From: AP-15 sp963762575
GTDB taxonomy: Bacteria > Pseudomonadota > Alphaproteobacteria > ATCC43930 > CGMCC-115725
Direction of reading: 5' to 3'
NCBI GenBank assembly: GCA_963762575.1
Contig: CAVXLL010000011.1
Span: forward strand, 372,001 to 436,000
Length of the DNA stretch: 64,000 bases
The notes beneath the pieces are model-generated. The model saw nothing but the letters and a program-made list of their open reading frames with translations. It did no database searches and was not told the DNA's origin. A program made the position numbers and the translations under genes. The stretch's first letter is position 1, and every line of letters starts with the position of its first letter. Shown one piece after another: positions 34,913 through 43,796 of this stretch.

Positions 34913-35881
34913 CTATGCGGGTGTGCGGTTGGCGCGCTCGTCGAGGCGCGTCTCGATCGCGTCCCATATCTTCGGTGCGATCTCGATGCCATCGAGCCGC
35001 GCGATCTCCTGGATGCCGGTCGGGGAGGTGACGTTGATCTCCGTCAGCCAATCGCCGATCACGTCGATCCCGACAAAAACCAGCCCCTGAGCGCGCAATG
35101 TCGGTCCGATCGCCGCGCAGATTTCGCGGTCGCGCGTGGTCAGCTCGGTCTTGACCGGGCGGGCGCCGACATGGAGGTTGGCGCGTGCCTCGCCTTCCGG
35201 CGGCACGCGCAGCACCGCGCCCATCGCTTCGCCTTCGACGAGGATGATGCGTTTGTCGCCCTGCCGCACTTCCGGGATATAACGCTGCACCATGACAGGC
35301 TCGCGATGGATCAACTCGTAGATTTCCAACAGCGCCGTCAGGTTTTCGTCGCCCGGCCGGAGCCGGAACACGCCGGCGCCGGCATTGCCGAACAGCGGCT
35401 TCAAAATGATGTCGCCATGCTCTCTCCAGAATGCGCGGATCGCGTCGCGATCCCGGGTCAGCAGGGTGGGTGGCATCAGCTCCTTGAAGCGCAGGACAAA
35501 AAGTTTCTCCGGAGCGTTGCGCACCGCGGCGGGGTTATTGACGACGAGCGGCCCGTTTTCCGGCAACAACTCGAGCAGATGCGTCGCGCTGATATAGGCC
35601 ATGTCGAAGGGCGGATCCTGGCGCATCAGGATGACATCGACACCGGCAAGGTCGAGCTCCTCGAACGAGCCGAAGCGGTGGTGGTTGCCCTGTCTCCGCG
35701 TCACTTCGAGCGGCCGCGCGTGGGCGTAAAGCCGCCCGTCGTGAAGCGTCAAGGCGTCGGGCAGATAATGGAACAGGGCATGCCCTCGAACTTGCCCTTC
35801 GAGGGCCAGAGCAAAGGTCGAATCCGCATCGATGTTGATCGTATCGATCGGATCCATCTGGATTGCGACGGCGAGAGCCAT
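34913..35881 (-). CDS. gshB: Glutathione synthetase
   Basis: ATP-grasp enzyme joining gamma-glutamylcysteine and glycine; 322 aa. Signatures: VILMRQDPPFDMAYI, VVNNPAAVRNAPEKLFVLRF, DIILKPLFGNAGAGVFRL, and INVTSPTGIQEIARLDG. GGAGG precedes ATG 35881. Glutathione supply fits the glutathione-dependent isomerase family gene at 3.3 kb. Confidence 0.95.
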   Translation of the reverse strand: MALAVAIQMDPIDTINIDADSTFALALEGQVRGHALFHYLPDALTLHDGRLYAHARPLEVTRRQGNHHRFGSFEELDLAGVDVILMRQDPPFDMAYISATHLLELLPENGPLVVNNPAAVRNAPEKLFVLRFKELMPPTLLTRDRDAIRAFWREHGDIILKPLFGNAGAGVFRLRPGDENLTALLEIYELIHREPVMVQRYIPEVRQGDKRIILVEGEAMGAVLRVPPEGEARANLHVGARPVKTELTTRDREICAAIGPTLRAQGLVFVGIDVIGDWLTEINVTSPTGIQEIARLDGIEIAPKIWDAIETRLDERANRTPA

Positions 35882-35894
35882 GCCGACCTCCTAC

Positions 35895-36060
35895 AAACTC
35901 GCCCTTGGGGGCGGAGAGGGTCGGGGTGAGGTGGGGGCCTCTCCCCTAACTCCAAGCCACGGCGAGACCCGCCTCCCCCTCCCCCTCGCTCACGCGACGG
36001 GTCCCCTCCCTCGCCCCCCTGAAGGGCGCAGAGGGCAAAATTGCAGGGGAGGGGACGGGC
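35895..36060. repeat. Dispersed GC-rich palindromic repeat, copy A
   Basis: The intergenic block carries runs such as GAGAGGG and CCCTCTCC-type elements, and the motif CCCCCCTGAAGGGCG followed by AGAGGG. The same motif recurs in the 57.5-kb block. It resembles the dispersed CCCTCTCC/GGAGAGGG repeats common in alphaproteobacterial genomes. Confidence 0.65.
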
Positions 36061-36063
36061 GCT

Positions 36064-36912
36064 TCAATTCAACTTCGACCGCAGCTGCTGCAGCAGCGCC
36101 GCGGCCTGATGCCGCGCCGTGCCGTCTGGGGTGCGCAGGACGACCTGCTCGAGCGCGGCGGCGGCCGAACGCATGTTGCCGACCCGAGCGTGCAATAGTC
36201 CCGCCTCGCGCCACAGATCGGCGAGGTCGGGAGCCAGCATCAGCATGGTCTCGGCCACCATGACCGCCCGCTCGTAATGCTCCGCCTGAATGAGGCGCAC
36301 CTTCAGGTTATTCTGCAGGCGCAGCAGCACGTCACGGTCCGATACCGGAGTGTAGTGCTCGGTCTGAAGCTCGCTGTCGAGACCGGCGGTCGCCTTCAAC
36401 AGCTCGCGCAATTCGGCTGCGGTGCAGATCCGGCCGCCGTGGAACGGGTCGAGGATCAGCCGCTCGGGACCGTCCGATAGGCGGACAAGAAAATGCCCGG
36501 GAAAGGCGAGCCCGACGGTCTCCCAGCCCTGGGCGCGACCGGCGTCCATGTAGAGAATGCCGAGCGCGACCGGCAGGCCCTTCCGGCGGTCGACGACCCG
36601 CATCAGGTTCGCGTTCCGTAGGTCGTCATAGGTCAGCGCATCGCCGGAATACCCGTACTTCAGAAGAATGATCTCGTTGAGAGCGCGGGCTCGCTCGGCG
36701 ACATCGCCGGCCGCCCCGGGATGGCGGCCGACATCGCGCGCGAGCAGCTGCAGATGCTCGCGGTAATGCGCCGGGCCGACTCGCGGGCGTTCGAACGAGG
36801 CGAGCGCCAGGGCCGCTTCGGCGATCGGCAGGATGCGTTCGCCAGAAGCGCCGAGCTCGCGCAGAAAATTTGCGCAAGTCTCTGGATCGTATAGCTCCGG
36901 CGGCCGGATCAT
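36064..36912 (-). CDS. SirB1-family (transglutaminase-like, TPR) protein
   Basis: 282 aa. N-terminal transglutaminase-like SirB1 domain: LNEIILLKYGYSGDALTYDD, RKGLPVALGILYMDAGRAQG, and LAFPGHFLVRL, with His in the active-site position. C-terminal tetratricopeptide-like helices follow (LLRLQNNLKVRLIQAEHYERA, DLADLWREAGLLHARVG). Role unknown; family proteins often sit near core genes. GGGAAG precedes ATG 36912. Confidence 0.88.
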   Translation of the reverse strand: MIRPPELYDPETCANFLRELGASGERILPIAEAALALASFERPRVGPAHYREHLQLLARDVGRHPGAAGDVAERARALNEIILLKYGYSGDALTYDDLRNANLMRVVDRRKGLPVALGILYMDAGRAQGWETVGLAFPGHFLVRLSDGPERLILDPFHGGRICTAAELRELLKATAGLDSELQTEHYTPVSDRDVLLRLQNNLKVRLIQAEHYERAVMVAETMLMLAPDLADLWREAGLLHARVGNMRSAAAALEQVVLRTPDGTARHQAAALLQQLRSKLN

Positions 36913-36924
36913 TCTTCCCTTATA

Positions 36925-37629
36925 TCAGAGTTTCTGCACCTCGACAGCGGCCGCCGGCGCGGCGCCAGGGGCCGCGTCGGGCATCTGCGCGCTGGCGGGT
37001 GGCGGCGGCGCTCCCGGCTGGGCGGCGACGGGCTCGCCGGGCCGGATCTCGACGTAAGAGACCACCCGCTTCACGTTGGGAACGTTCCGCGCCGCCTCGG
37101 TGACGCGGTCGAGCTCCGCCTGGGTGCGGGCCGAACCGATCAGGTAGACCGATCCGTTCACCGTATCGATCGTGTAGTTGTCTGAGCGGACCTGGCTGGC
37201 AAAAACCAGGTTCGAGCGGATCTGCGACGAGATCCAGGTGTCCGTGACGCTCGCCCAGGCGCCTTCGCCCGGCGCCACCTCGATCTCGTTATAGATCGAG
37301 CGAACCCCCGGGATCTGGCTTGCGACCTGCGCCGCTTGAGCCTTCAGCTCGGGGCTCGGCGTCATGCCGGTCAACAGAGTGCGCCCCCCATAGACGCTGA
37401 TGGTGAAATCGCGTTGCATCAGCGGGTTCACCTGCAGCCATGCGTTCTGGATGTTGGTCTTGATCGTCAGATCATCGAATGCGCCGGTGACACCGCGTTC
37501 CTGGTTCGCCTTGTAGCCCGCCCCGCCGGCGGCGGCGAGCCCGCCGACGATCGCTACGGGGCAACCGCCCAGCGCAACCGGCAGAGCAAGCGTGATGACG
37601 ACGTAAAGAACGGCTCGTAATTTGGACAT
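36925..37629 (-). CDS. BON-domain lipoprotein
   Basis: 234-aa exported lipoprotein with signal and lipobox (LALPVALGGC). Two BON domains follow: about residues 55-115 (TIKTNIQNAWLQVNP to RSIYNEIEVAP) and 130-195 (WISSQIRSNLVFASQ to VKRVVSYVEIRPG). A proline/alanine-rich tail ends the protein. BON proteins bind outer-membrane lipid and maintain envelope integrity (DolP/OsmY-like). It is found next to rsmI-yraN, as in many Alphaproteobacteria. Confidence 0.9.
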   Translation of the reverse strand: MSKLRAVLYVVITLALPVALGGCPVAIVGGLAAAGGAGYKANQERGVTGAFDDLTIKTNIQNAWLQVNPLMQRDFTISVYGGRTLLTGMTPSPELKAQAAQVASQIPGVRSIYNEIEVAPGEGAWASVTDTWISSQIRSNLVFASQVRSDNYTIDTVNGSVYLIGSARTQAELDRVTEAARNVPNVKRVVSYVEIRPGEPVAAQPGAPPPPASAQMPDAAPGAAPAAAVEVQKL

Positions 37630-37742
37630 TGCTGGATCCCCCGCAGATATTCCCCATGGGCATTGTCTGACAAAAGGAGCACCGCATCCAATACCGGCGG
37701 GGCGCGCACGGTTAGGGGCTCGAAGCGGCGCTCGCCGCTTCG

Positions 37743-38126
37743 CTAATCGGCTCGCCAGGCGCTGGGCCAATGCCGGGGTACGCGGAGTGGGGCTACCAGC
37801 ATCAGGTCGAATCGCAGCTCGAGCCAGGCGAGATCGGGGCGCGACAGCAGGAAGGCCTCTGCGGCGCGGGCGATGCGCCGCCGCTGCCGCGGCGACAGCG
37901 CCGATGCCGCCGCGCCGAGATGGTTTCGCGATTTGACTTCGATGATCGCGAGCACGCGGCGGCGCCGCGCCAGGATGTCGATCTCGCCCGAAGGGCAACG
38001 CCAGCCGCGGGCGAGGATATGCCATCCCCGCAGCCGCAAATGCCACAGGCACAGCCATTCGGCGAACCGCCCGCGGCGTTGCGCCCGCTGCCGCCGCTGC
38101 ATAGGCGTCTGCCGTGCCGGTCTCAT
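37743..38126 (-). CDS. yraN: YraN family (UPF0102) protein
   Basis: 127-aa nuclease-fold family protein: RGRFAEWLCLWHLRLRGWHI, PSGEIDILARRRRVLAIIEVK (the E-D-ExK nuclease core) and ALSPRQRRRIARAAEAFL. ATG 38126 overlaps the rsmI stop (ATGA) once the rsmI frameshift is repaired. The continuous ORF joining it to rsmI is therefore not a real fusion. Confidence 0.9.
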   Translation of the reverse strand: MRPARQTPMQRRQRAQRRGRFAEWLCLWHLRLRGWHILARGWRCPSGEIDILARRRRVLAIIEVKSRNHLGAAASALSPRQRRRIARAAEAFLLSRPDLAWLELRFDLMLVAPLRVPRHWPSAWRAD

Positions 38127-39002
38127 TCCTCCCCGTCGCGCATCGCCAAGGCGCGCCGATAGAGTCTCCCGCGCGGCGATTCCGGTTTCGGCCGCGAGTT
38201 TTGCCGCCGCCTCGCGCACGCCGAGTTCGGCGAGCGCCGTCCGCAGCCGCGCGTCGACCTCGGGCTGGTCCGGCTCCTGGTGTTCGGGCGGGCCGACGAC
38301 GATGACGGCCTCACCGCGCGGCGCCCCCGCGAGACGGTAATGTGCGGCAAGATCGACCAATCGCCCGCGTCGTACTTCCTCGTGCAATTTGGTCAGCTCG
38401 CGCGCAACCGCGGCCTCCCGGTTGCCGAGCACCTCGGCCATGTCGGCGAGCGATTCGGCGAGCCGTGGAGTGGTCTCATAAAACACCAGAGTGGCCTCGA
38501 CCGCGGCCCAGCGCGTCAGTGCGCGCCGCCGCGCCGCCTGCCGCGGCGGCAGAAAGCCGGCGAACAAGAAGACGTCCGGCGACAGCCCCGAAAGGATCAG
38601 CGCGGTCACCGCCGCGTTGGGACCCGGAACGGCGGTGACCGGCAGATCTTCGGCAAGCGCCGCGCGCACGAGCTTGTAACCGGGATCGGAAACGAGCGGG
38701 GTGCCGGCGTCCGACACCAGCGCCACACGCTCGCCGCGCCGCAGCGCCGTCAGAACGATGGGTCGCACCTGCTCGGCATTGTGGTCGTGATAGGCCACGA
38801 GCGATGTCGAGATCCCGTACCTTGCCAGCAGCTTTCCGGTGACCCGGGTGTCTTCGCAGAAGATGCGGTCGGCGCCGTGCAATGCCGCCAGAGCGCGCAG
38901 GCTGATATCTCCCAGATTGCCGATCGGGGTTGCGACGAGGTAGAGTCCCGGCGCCAGCTCCGTTTGAGGGACAGCTCGCGCCGATTGCGCCCCGGCCGCC
39001 AC
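38123..39002 (-). CDS. rsmI: 16S rRNA (cytidine(1402)-2'-O)-methyltransferase (frameshifted near 3' end)
   Basis: SAM-dependent methylase of the ribosomal decoding site. LYLVATPIGNLGDISLRALA, FCEDTRVTGKLLARYGI, LVSDAGTPLVSDPGYKLV, AVPGPNAAVTALILSGL and KLHEEVRRG are all canonical. An extra base near 38177 throws the C-terminus out of frame. Repaired, it ends GRLYRRALAMRDGEE and stops at 38123, overlapping yraN by four bases. The start is taken as GTG 39002; its Shine-Dalgarno is weak and the N-terminus is uncertain. Confidence 0.9.
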
Positions 39003-39097
39003 GTCAGAAGCCGGCGGCGCCCTCGGGTCGGGTTTACTTGCCTCCGGACGGCGGTTAGGGTGCCGGCTCCCGCCCTCCTTCTTGCCGGAGCCCGCTC

Positions 39098-40367
39098 TTG
39101 CCGCGCCCGTCGCTTTCGCGGTTCGCCTCACCCTTTGCCGTCCTCGCTGTGGCCGCGCTCGCCTGTTGCGCTCCGACGATGGTATCGGCGCCGATCGCCC
39201 GCCCGCAACCGCCCTATTACGGTTACGGCCGGGTTCCGCCCACAATTTCCGGCCGGCCCCCCGTCGGCGCCGACCACGGCCGCCGCGCGGGACCCGCGAA
39301 GGTGGCGCTGCTCGTGCCTTTGTCGGGCGCCAATGCCGAGCTCGGTAAGGCGATCCTCGACGCGGCGCAGTTGGCACTGTTTAAGACCGGCGGCGACCGG
39401 CTGATCCTGGTTCCGCGTGATACCGGCGGGAATGCGGCGGGCGCCGCCGGCGCCGCACGCGCGGTCGTCGGCGACGGAGCGCGGCTGATCCTGGGGCCAC
39501 TGCTCGCCCCCGAAGTCGAGGCGGTAAAGCCGGTTGCCCAAGAGGCGCCACGTAAACGTCATCGCCTTCTCGACGGTAACCAGCCTCGCCGGCGGCAATG
39601 TTTATTTGATGGGCTTCCTGCCGCGGCAGGAGGTCGTGCGCGAGGTCAGCTATGCGCGCGAACGCGGGCTCGCCCGTTTCGCCGCGCTCGCGCCCAACTC
39701 GCCTTACGGGCATCTGATGGCCGACGCCCTGCGGGAAGCCGCAACGGGGACGGGCGGCAACGTGACAAAGGTCGAATACTTCGACCCGCGGGCAGGCGAC
39801 GTCTCGCCTGCAATCCAGCGCCTGCTGCCCGGCGGCGGTGCCGAGGGCAGCGCCCGAGCCGGCTCCCATATCGCCGCCGGTTGCCTCCTTCGACGCGTTG
39901 CTGCTGCCGGAAGGCGGCGCCCAGCTCGAGGCAGATCGCCGCTCAGGTCAGGGCTGCGGGCGGCAATGCCAAGCCCGTGCAGTTGCTCGGCAGCGGGCTG
40001 TGGGACACCCCAGACATCGGCGGCGATCCGGCGCTCGTAGGCGGCTGGTTCGCCTCGTCTCCCCCCGAAGCCCGGCAGGAATTCGAGCGCCGGTTCAACG
40101 CCACCTATGGCCACAACCCGCCGCGTCTGGCTTCGCTCGGCTTCGATGCGGCGGCGCTTGCCGCGGTGCTCGCAGGCGGCCAAGCCGGCGAGCCGTTTTC
40201 GCAGCAGGCGATCCTCAACCCGAGCGGGTTCACCGGCGTCGACGGGTTGTTTCGTTTCACGCCGCAGTGGTCTCGTGCAGCGCGGCCTCGCGGTGCTCGA
40301 AGTCGTGCCCCAAGGCACAACCGTCGTCAGCCCCGCGCCGCAGAGCTTTCAGGATGTTGGTTACTGA
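39098..40367 (+). CDS. Penicillin-binding protein activator, leucine-binding fold (four frameshifts)
   Basis: Periplasmic LpoA/Peripla_BP_6-type lipoprotein. It starts at TTG 39098 (CGGAG upstream) with a signal and lipobox (AVLAVAALACC). The domain opens with VALLVPLSGANAELGKAIL and LILGPLLAPEVEAV. It continues in other frames: VNVIAFSTVTSLAGGNVYLM, then VASFDALLLPEGGAQL, then KPVQLLGSGLWDTPDIGGDP, and ends GLAVLEVVPQGTTVV. Frame changes lie near 39550, 39845, 39925 and 40268, so as sequenced there is no intact product. It would activate cell-wall synthases from the outer membrane. It could be a true pseudogene, but the many errors nearby argue for consensus mistakes. Confidence 0.8.
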
Positions 40368-40374
40368 GTTTCGT

Positions 40375-41529
40375 TTAGGAGAGAAGAGCGCCAAGCACTG
40401 CGTTGAGGCACTGGCGGCCGGCGGCTGTGGCGGCAAGGCGCTCGGTGTCGAGGGTCAGAAACCCGCCTTCGATCAGCAGCGCGAGATTGCGGCCGAGGAC
40501 AGGTCCTCGGCATCGCGGCCCGAGATCTGTTCAAGCCGCTGCACGCGATACGCCCTCGACGAGGCGCAGGCCCATCATCAGCATTTCCTCGACCGCGGTC
40601 TCGCGGTCGATCGGCGCGATCTCCTCGATTCCGGTTCCCTTGGCTTCCGCGGCCGCGAGCCATTTCTCGGGCAGCCGGTATTGCCGGGTCGCAAATTTGG
40701 CGCCGGCTCGGGTCAGCCGGCCATGGGCGCCGGGACCGACCCCGACATAGTCCTCGTAGCGCCAATAGGCGAGGTTGTGCCGGCATTCGGCGCCGGGTCG
40801 GGCATGGTTGGAGATTTCGTAGGCGGGCAGTCCGGCAGCGGCGAGCCGGTCCTGCGTCATCTCGAACAGCACGGCCGTGCTGTCTTCTTCCGGCAGGGCG
40901 AGTTCGCCACGCCGCGCGAGCGTTGCAAAGGCAGTACCGGGCTCGATCGTCAGCTGATAAAGCGAGAGGTGTTCGCCCGCGAGGGTCAGGGCTTCGTCGA
41001 TCTCGCTGCGCCAGACCGCAAGGCTCTGGCCGGGGCGGGCGTATATCAGATCGAACGAGAACCGCGGAAAGATCTCGCGAGCATGCTCGATCGCGGCGAT
41101 CGCCTCCTCTCGGTCATGGGCGCGGCCCAACAGGCGCAAGGCAGCCGGGTCGAGCGCCTGAACTCCGAGCGACAACCGGTTGACCCCAGCCGCCGCAAGG
41201 GCCTGGAAACGATCGGCTTCGGCAGAATTGGGGTTGGCTTCGAGGGTGATTTCGACATCGGGCATAACCGCCCAATGCGACCGCACGCCATCGAGTAGCT
41301 CCGCGACGGCTGCGGAGGGCATCAGCGACGGTGTGCCGCCGCCGAAAAACACCGAGCCTACTGCGCGTCCCGCGGTCAGCTCGGCTTGGCGCTCGAGATC
41401 GCGCATCAGCGCCCGCGTCCAGCGCGCCGCATCGACGCTGTCGCGGACATGGCTGTTGAAGTCGCAATACGGGCATTTCGACCGGCAGAACGGCCAGTGG
41501 ATGTAGACGGCGAGCGGCTCAGTTCCCAC
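40375..41529 (-). CDS. hemW: HemW family radical SAM heme chaperone (two frameshifts)
   Basis: Radical SAM protein related to coproporphyrinogen oxidase HemN. The cluster motif is CRSKCPYCDF (C-x3-C-x2-C), followed by SVFFGGGTPSLM and NRLSLGVQALDPAALRLLGR. The HemW segment ISNHARPGAECRHNLAYW is present. The main frame stops early after GLRLVEGVSR. The C-terminal domain continues in other frames as LEQISGRDAEDL and then LLIEGGFLTLDTERLAA, stopping at 40375. Breaks lie near 40545 and 40485. The GTG start at 41529 overlaps rdgB by 11 bp. Confidence 0.9.
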
Positions 41530-42119
41530 TGAAATAGCGCTCGACGAGCTTGGCGAAGGCGCGGGCGCGGTGGCTGATGCGGTGCTTCTCGACCGGGTCG
41601 ATTTCGCCGAAGGTCAAAGTTGCGCCTTGGGGGATGAACATCGGATCGTAGCCGAAACCTAGATCGCCGCGCGGCGGCCAGGTGAGAGTGCCTTCGACCT
41701 CGCCGCGAAACAGCTCGGTGTTGCCGCCCGGCCAGGCGAGGGCGAGGACCGCAACAAATCTGGCGCTGCGGTCGTTGTCACCGAGCTCGCGGTGGACCCG
41801 CTCCATCGCGACCCGGAAATCTTTGGCCGGGCCGGCCCAGCGGGCGGAGTAGATCCCCGGAGCGCCGTCGAGCGCCGCGGACGACGAGGCCGGAATCATC
41901 GGCGAGCGCCGGCAGCCCGCTCGCCTCCGCCGCGGCATTGGCCTTCAGTTCCGCATTGGCCTCGAAGCTCTTGCCGGTTTCCTCTGGTTCGGGGAGGCCG
42001 AGCGAGCCCGCGGCAATCGTTTCGACACCGAACGGCGCCAGCAGCGCCGCGATCTCCTCGACTTTGCCCGGGTTGTGGCTGGCGATGACCAGCCGGTCAC
42101 CGGCGAATGGCTGGTGCAT
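41519..42119 (-). CDS. rdgB: Non-canonical purine NTP pyrophosphatase (frameshifted)
   Basis: RdgB/HAM1 family house-cleaning enzyme that hydrolyses ITP, dITP and XTP. N-terminus: RLVIASHNPGKVEEIAALL, with the substrate loop SHNPGK; then ALADDSGLVV. One base is lost near 41880, and the second frame resumes AALDGAPGIYSARWAG, GDLGFGYDPMFIPQGATLTF and EKHRISHRARAF. Repaired length is about 200 aa, normal for the family. ATG 42119 is 4 bp after the rph stop. Confidence 0.92.
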
Positions 42120-42123
42120 CGCG

Positions 42124-42846
42124 TCAGGAAAGCCCGAGCGCCGCCCGCTGGCATCGGGTCAAGTCCGCAATCCCTTGCCGCGCGAGCCGCAACATCTCCG
42201 CGAAGAGGGGCTCGTCGAACGGTGCGCCCTCAGCAGTCGCCTGGATCTCGACAATCCCACCCATCCCGGTCAGCACGAAGTTGGCGTCGGTCATCGCTTG
42301 CGAATCCTCGGCATAGTCGAGATCGAGCACGGCGATATCGGCCACGACACCGCAGGAGACCGCGGCGACATTGTCGCGCAATGGCAGCGCCTTCAACAAG
42401 CCCGCCGAAAGCAACCGCTGAAACGCCAGATGGAGCGCCACATAGCTGCCGGTGACCGCAGCTGTACGGGTGCCTCCGTCCGCCTGCAATACATCGCAGT
42501 CGATCTTGATCTGGCGCTCGCCGAGCTGCCCGAGATCGGTCACCGCCCGCAGGCTGCGGCCGATCAACCGCTGAATTTCCTGCGTGCGGCCGCTCTGCCG
42601 GCCGCGGGCCGCCTCGCGGTCGGTGCGCGTCGCCGTCGATCGCGGCAGCATCCCGTATTCCGCGGTAACCCATCCCTTGCCGGTATTGCGCAGAAAGGGC
42701 GGCACCCGCTCTTCTACCGAGGCGGTGCACAGCACATGCGTGTCGCCGAATTTCGCGAGGCACGAGCCTTCGGCATATTTGGCGATACCGGGCTCGAGGC
42801 TGACCGGTCGCATCGCATCGCGGGCGCGTCCCGAAGGTCGGCTCAC
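42124..42846 (-). CDS. rph: Ribonuclease PH
   Basis: Phosphorolytic 3'-5' exoribonuclease trimming tRNA ends; 240 aa, full length. Signatures: FGDTHVLCTASVEERVPPFL, GWVTAEYGMLPRSTATR, RQIKIDCDVLQADGGTRTA, and DLDYAEDSQAMTDANFVL. The GTG start overlaps the queC stop (GTGA). The order queC-rph-rdgB-hemW suggests one transcript. Confidence 0.95.
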   Translation of the reverse strand: MSRPSGRARDAMRPVSLEPGIAKYAEGSCLAKFGDTHVLCTASVEERVPPFLRNTGKGWVTAEYGMLPRSTATRTDREAARGRQSGRTQEIQRLIGRSLRAVTDLGQLGERQIKIDCDVLQADGGTRTAAVTGSYVALHLAFQRLLSAGLLKALPLRDNVAAVSCGVVADIAVLDLDYAEDSQAMTDANFVLTGMGGIVEIQATAEGAPFDEPLFAEMLRLARQGIADLTRCQRAALGLS

Positions 42847-43571
42847 GCCTGGCCCCCGGCAAAGGCTTCCCAGCCGCGCCGGCGCAACTCACAGGCAGGA
42901 CAATCCCCGCAGCCATAGCCCCAGGGATGGCGGTGGGTCCGGTCGCCGAGATAACAGCTGTGAGTTTCCTCGAGGATCAGCTCGACGAGCGCATCGCCGC
43001 CGAGCGCGCGCGCCAATGCCCAGGTCGCCGCCTTGTCGCGCCACATCAGCGGTGTGTGAATGACGAAACGATGATCCATGCCGAGCGACAATGTCGCCTG
43101 CAGCGCCTTCAAAGTGTCGTCGCGGCAATCGGGGTAGCCCGAGTAGTCGGTCTCGCACATACCGCCGACGAGATGCCGCGCGCCGCGGCGATACCCGACA
43201 GCGGCGGCAAAGGTGAAGAACAGCAGGTTGCGGCCGGGGACAAAGGTGTTCGGCAATCCGCTTTGCGCGAAGGCGATCTTCGTGTCGCCGGTCAGCGCCG
43301 TATCGCTGATCTCGCCGAGGACGCCCAGATCGACTATGTGGTCGTCCCCGAGCTTGGCGTTCCAATCGGGGAATTCGCGACGCAAGCGCTCGATCACCGG
43401 GGCGCGGCACTCCAGTTCGACCCGGTGGCGCTGGCGGTAATCGAAACCGATCGTCTCGATCGCGGCAAAGCGGCTCAGCGCCCAGGTGAGGCAGGTGGTC
43501 GAATCCTGTCCCCCGGAGAATAGAACGAGCGCCCGTTCCGGGCGTGTGTCGATCAGGTTTTGCTGGGCCAC
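42843..43571 (-). CDS. queC: 7-cyano-7-deazaguanine synthase
   Basis: ATP-dependent enzyme making preQ0 for queuosine; 242 aa from GTG 43571, start uncertain because the Shine-Dalgarno is weak. The PP-loop is in ALVLFSGGQDSTTCLTWAL. Zn cysteines are in SCYLGD and GYGCGDCPACELRRRGWEAF. Also RNLLFFTFAAAVGYRRGARH and GMCETDYSGYPDCR are typical. No queD, queE or queF is in the window, so pathway partners lie elsewhere. Confidence 0.93.
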   Translation of the reverse strand: MAQQNLIDTRPERALVLFSGGQDSTTCLTWALSRFAAIETIGFDYRQRHRVELECRAPVIERLRREFPDWNAKLGDDHIVDLGVLGEISDTALTGDTKIAFAQSGLPNTFVPGRNLLFFTFAAAVGYRRGARHLVGGMCETDYSGYPDCRDDTLKALQATLSLGMDHRFVIHTPLMWRDKAATWALARALGGDALVELILEETHSCYLGDRTHRHPWGYGCGDCPACELRRRGWEAFAGGQA

Positions 43572-43796
43572 CCGACACGAGATAGCGTGTCGGGCGGCCC
43601 CTATCAACACGCCGCTCAGCGGCGGGTCATCGTGGCCAGCAAATAACCCATCGCGAAAGCGACCGCGAGGCTGATCATCGGGTTCTGCGCGACCTATCAC
43701 ACGGTCCCGACGGCCTGCTCGCCTTGCGCTTACCAAGACCGGCGCAGTCCGCGGCCTGCGGTGCTATAATTGAAGCCCATCCGGCCCGGAGGTGTC
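43572..43796. other. Intergenic region with a possible membrane-protein tail remnant
   Basis: On the minus strand, about 43616-43690, a short frame reads NPMISLAVAFAMGYLLATM. This looks like the glycine-zipper tail of a DUF883/ElaB-like protein, but in-frame stops lie just upstream. It may be a decayed or frameshifted gene end. On the plus strand a TATAAT at 43765 lies 27 bp before the next ATG and is a candidate -10 box. Confidence 0.35.

Noticed and set aside
35895..36060. CRISPR array
   Set aside because: No regularly spaced identical repeats; these are GC-rich palindromes. No cas genes in the window.
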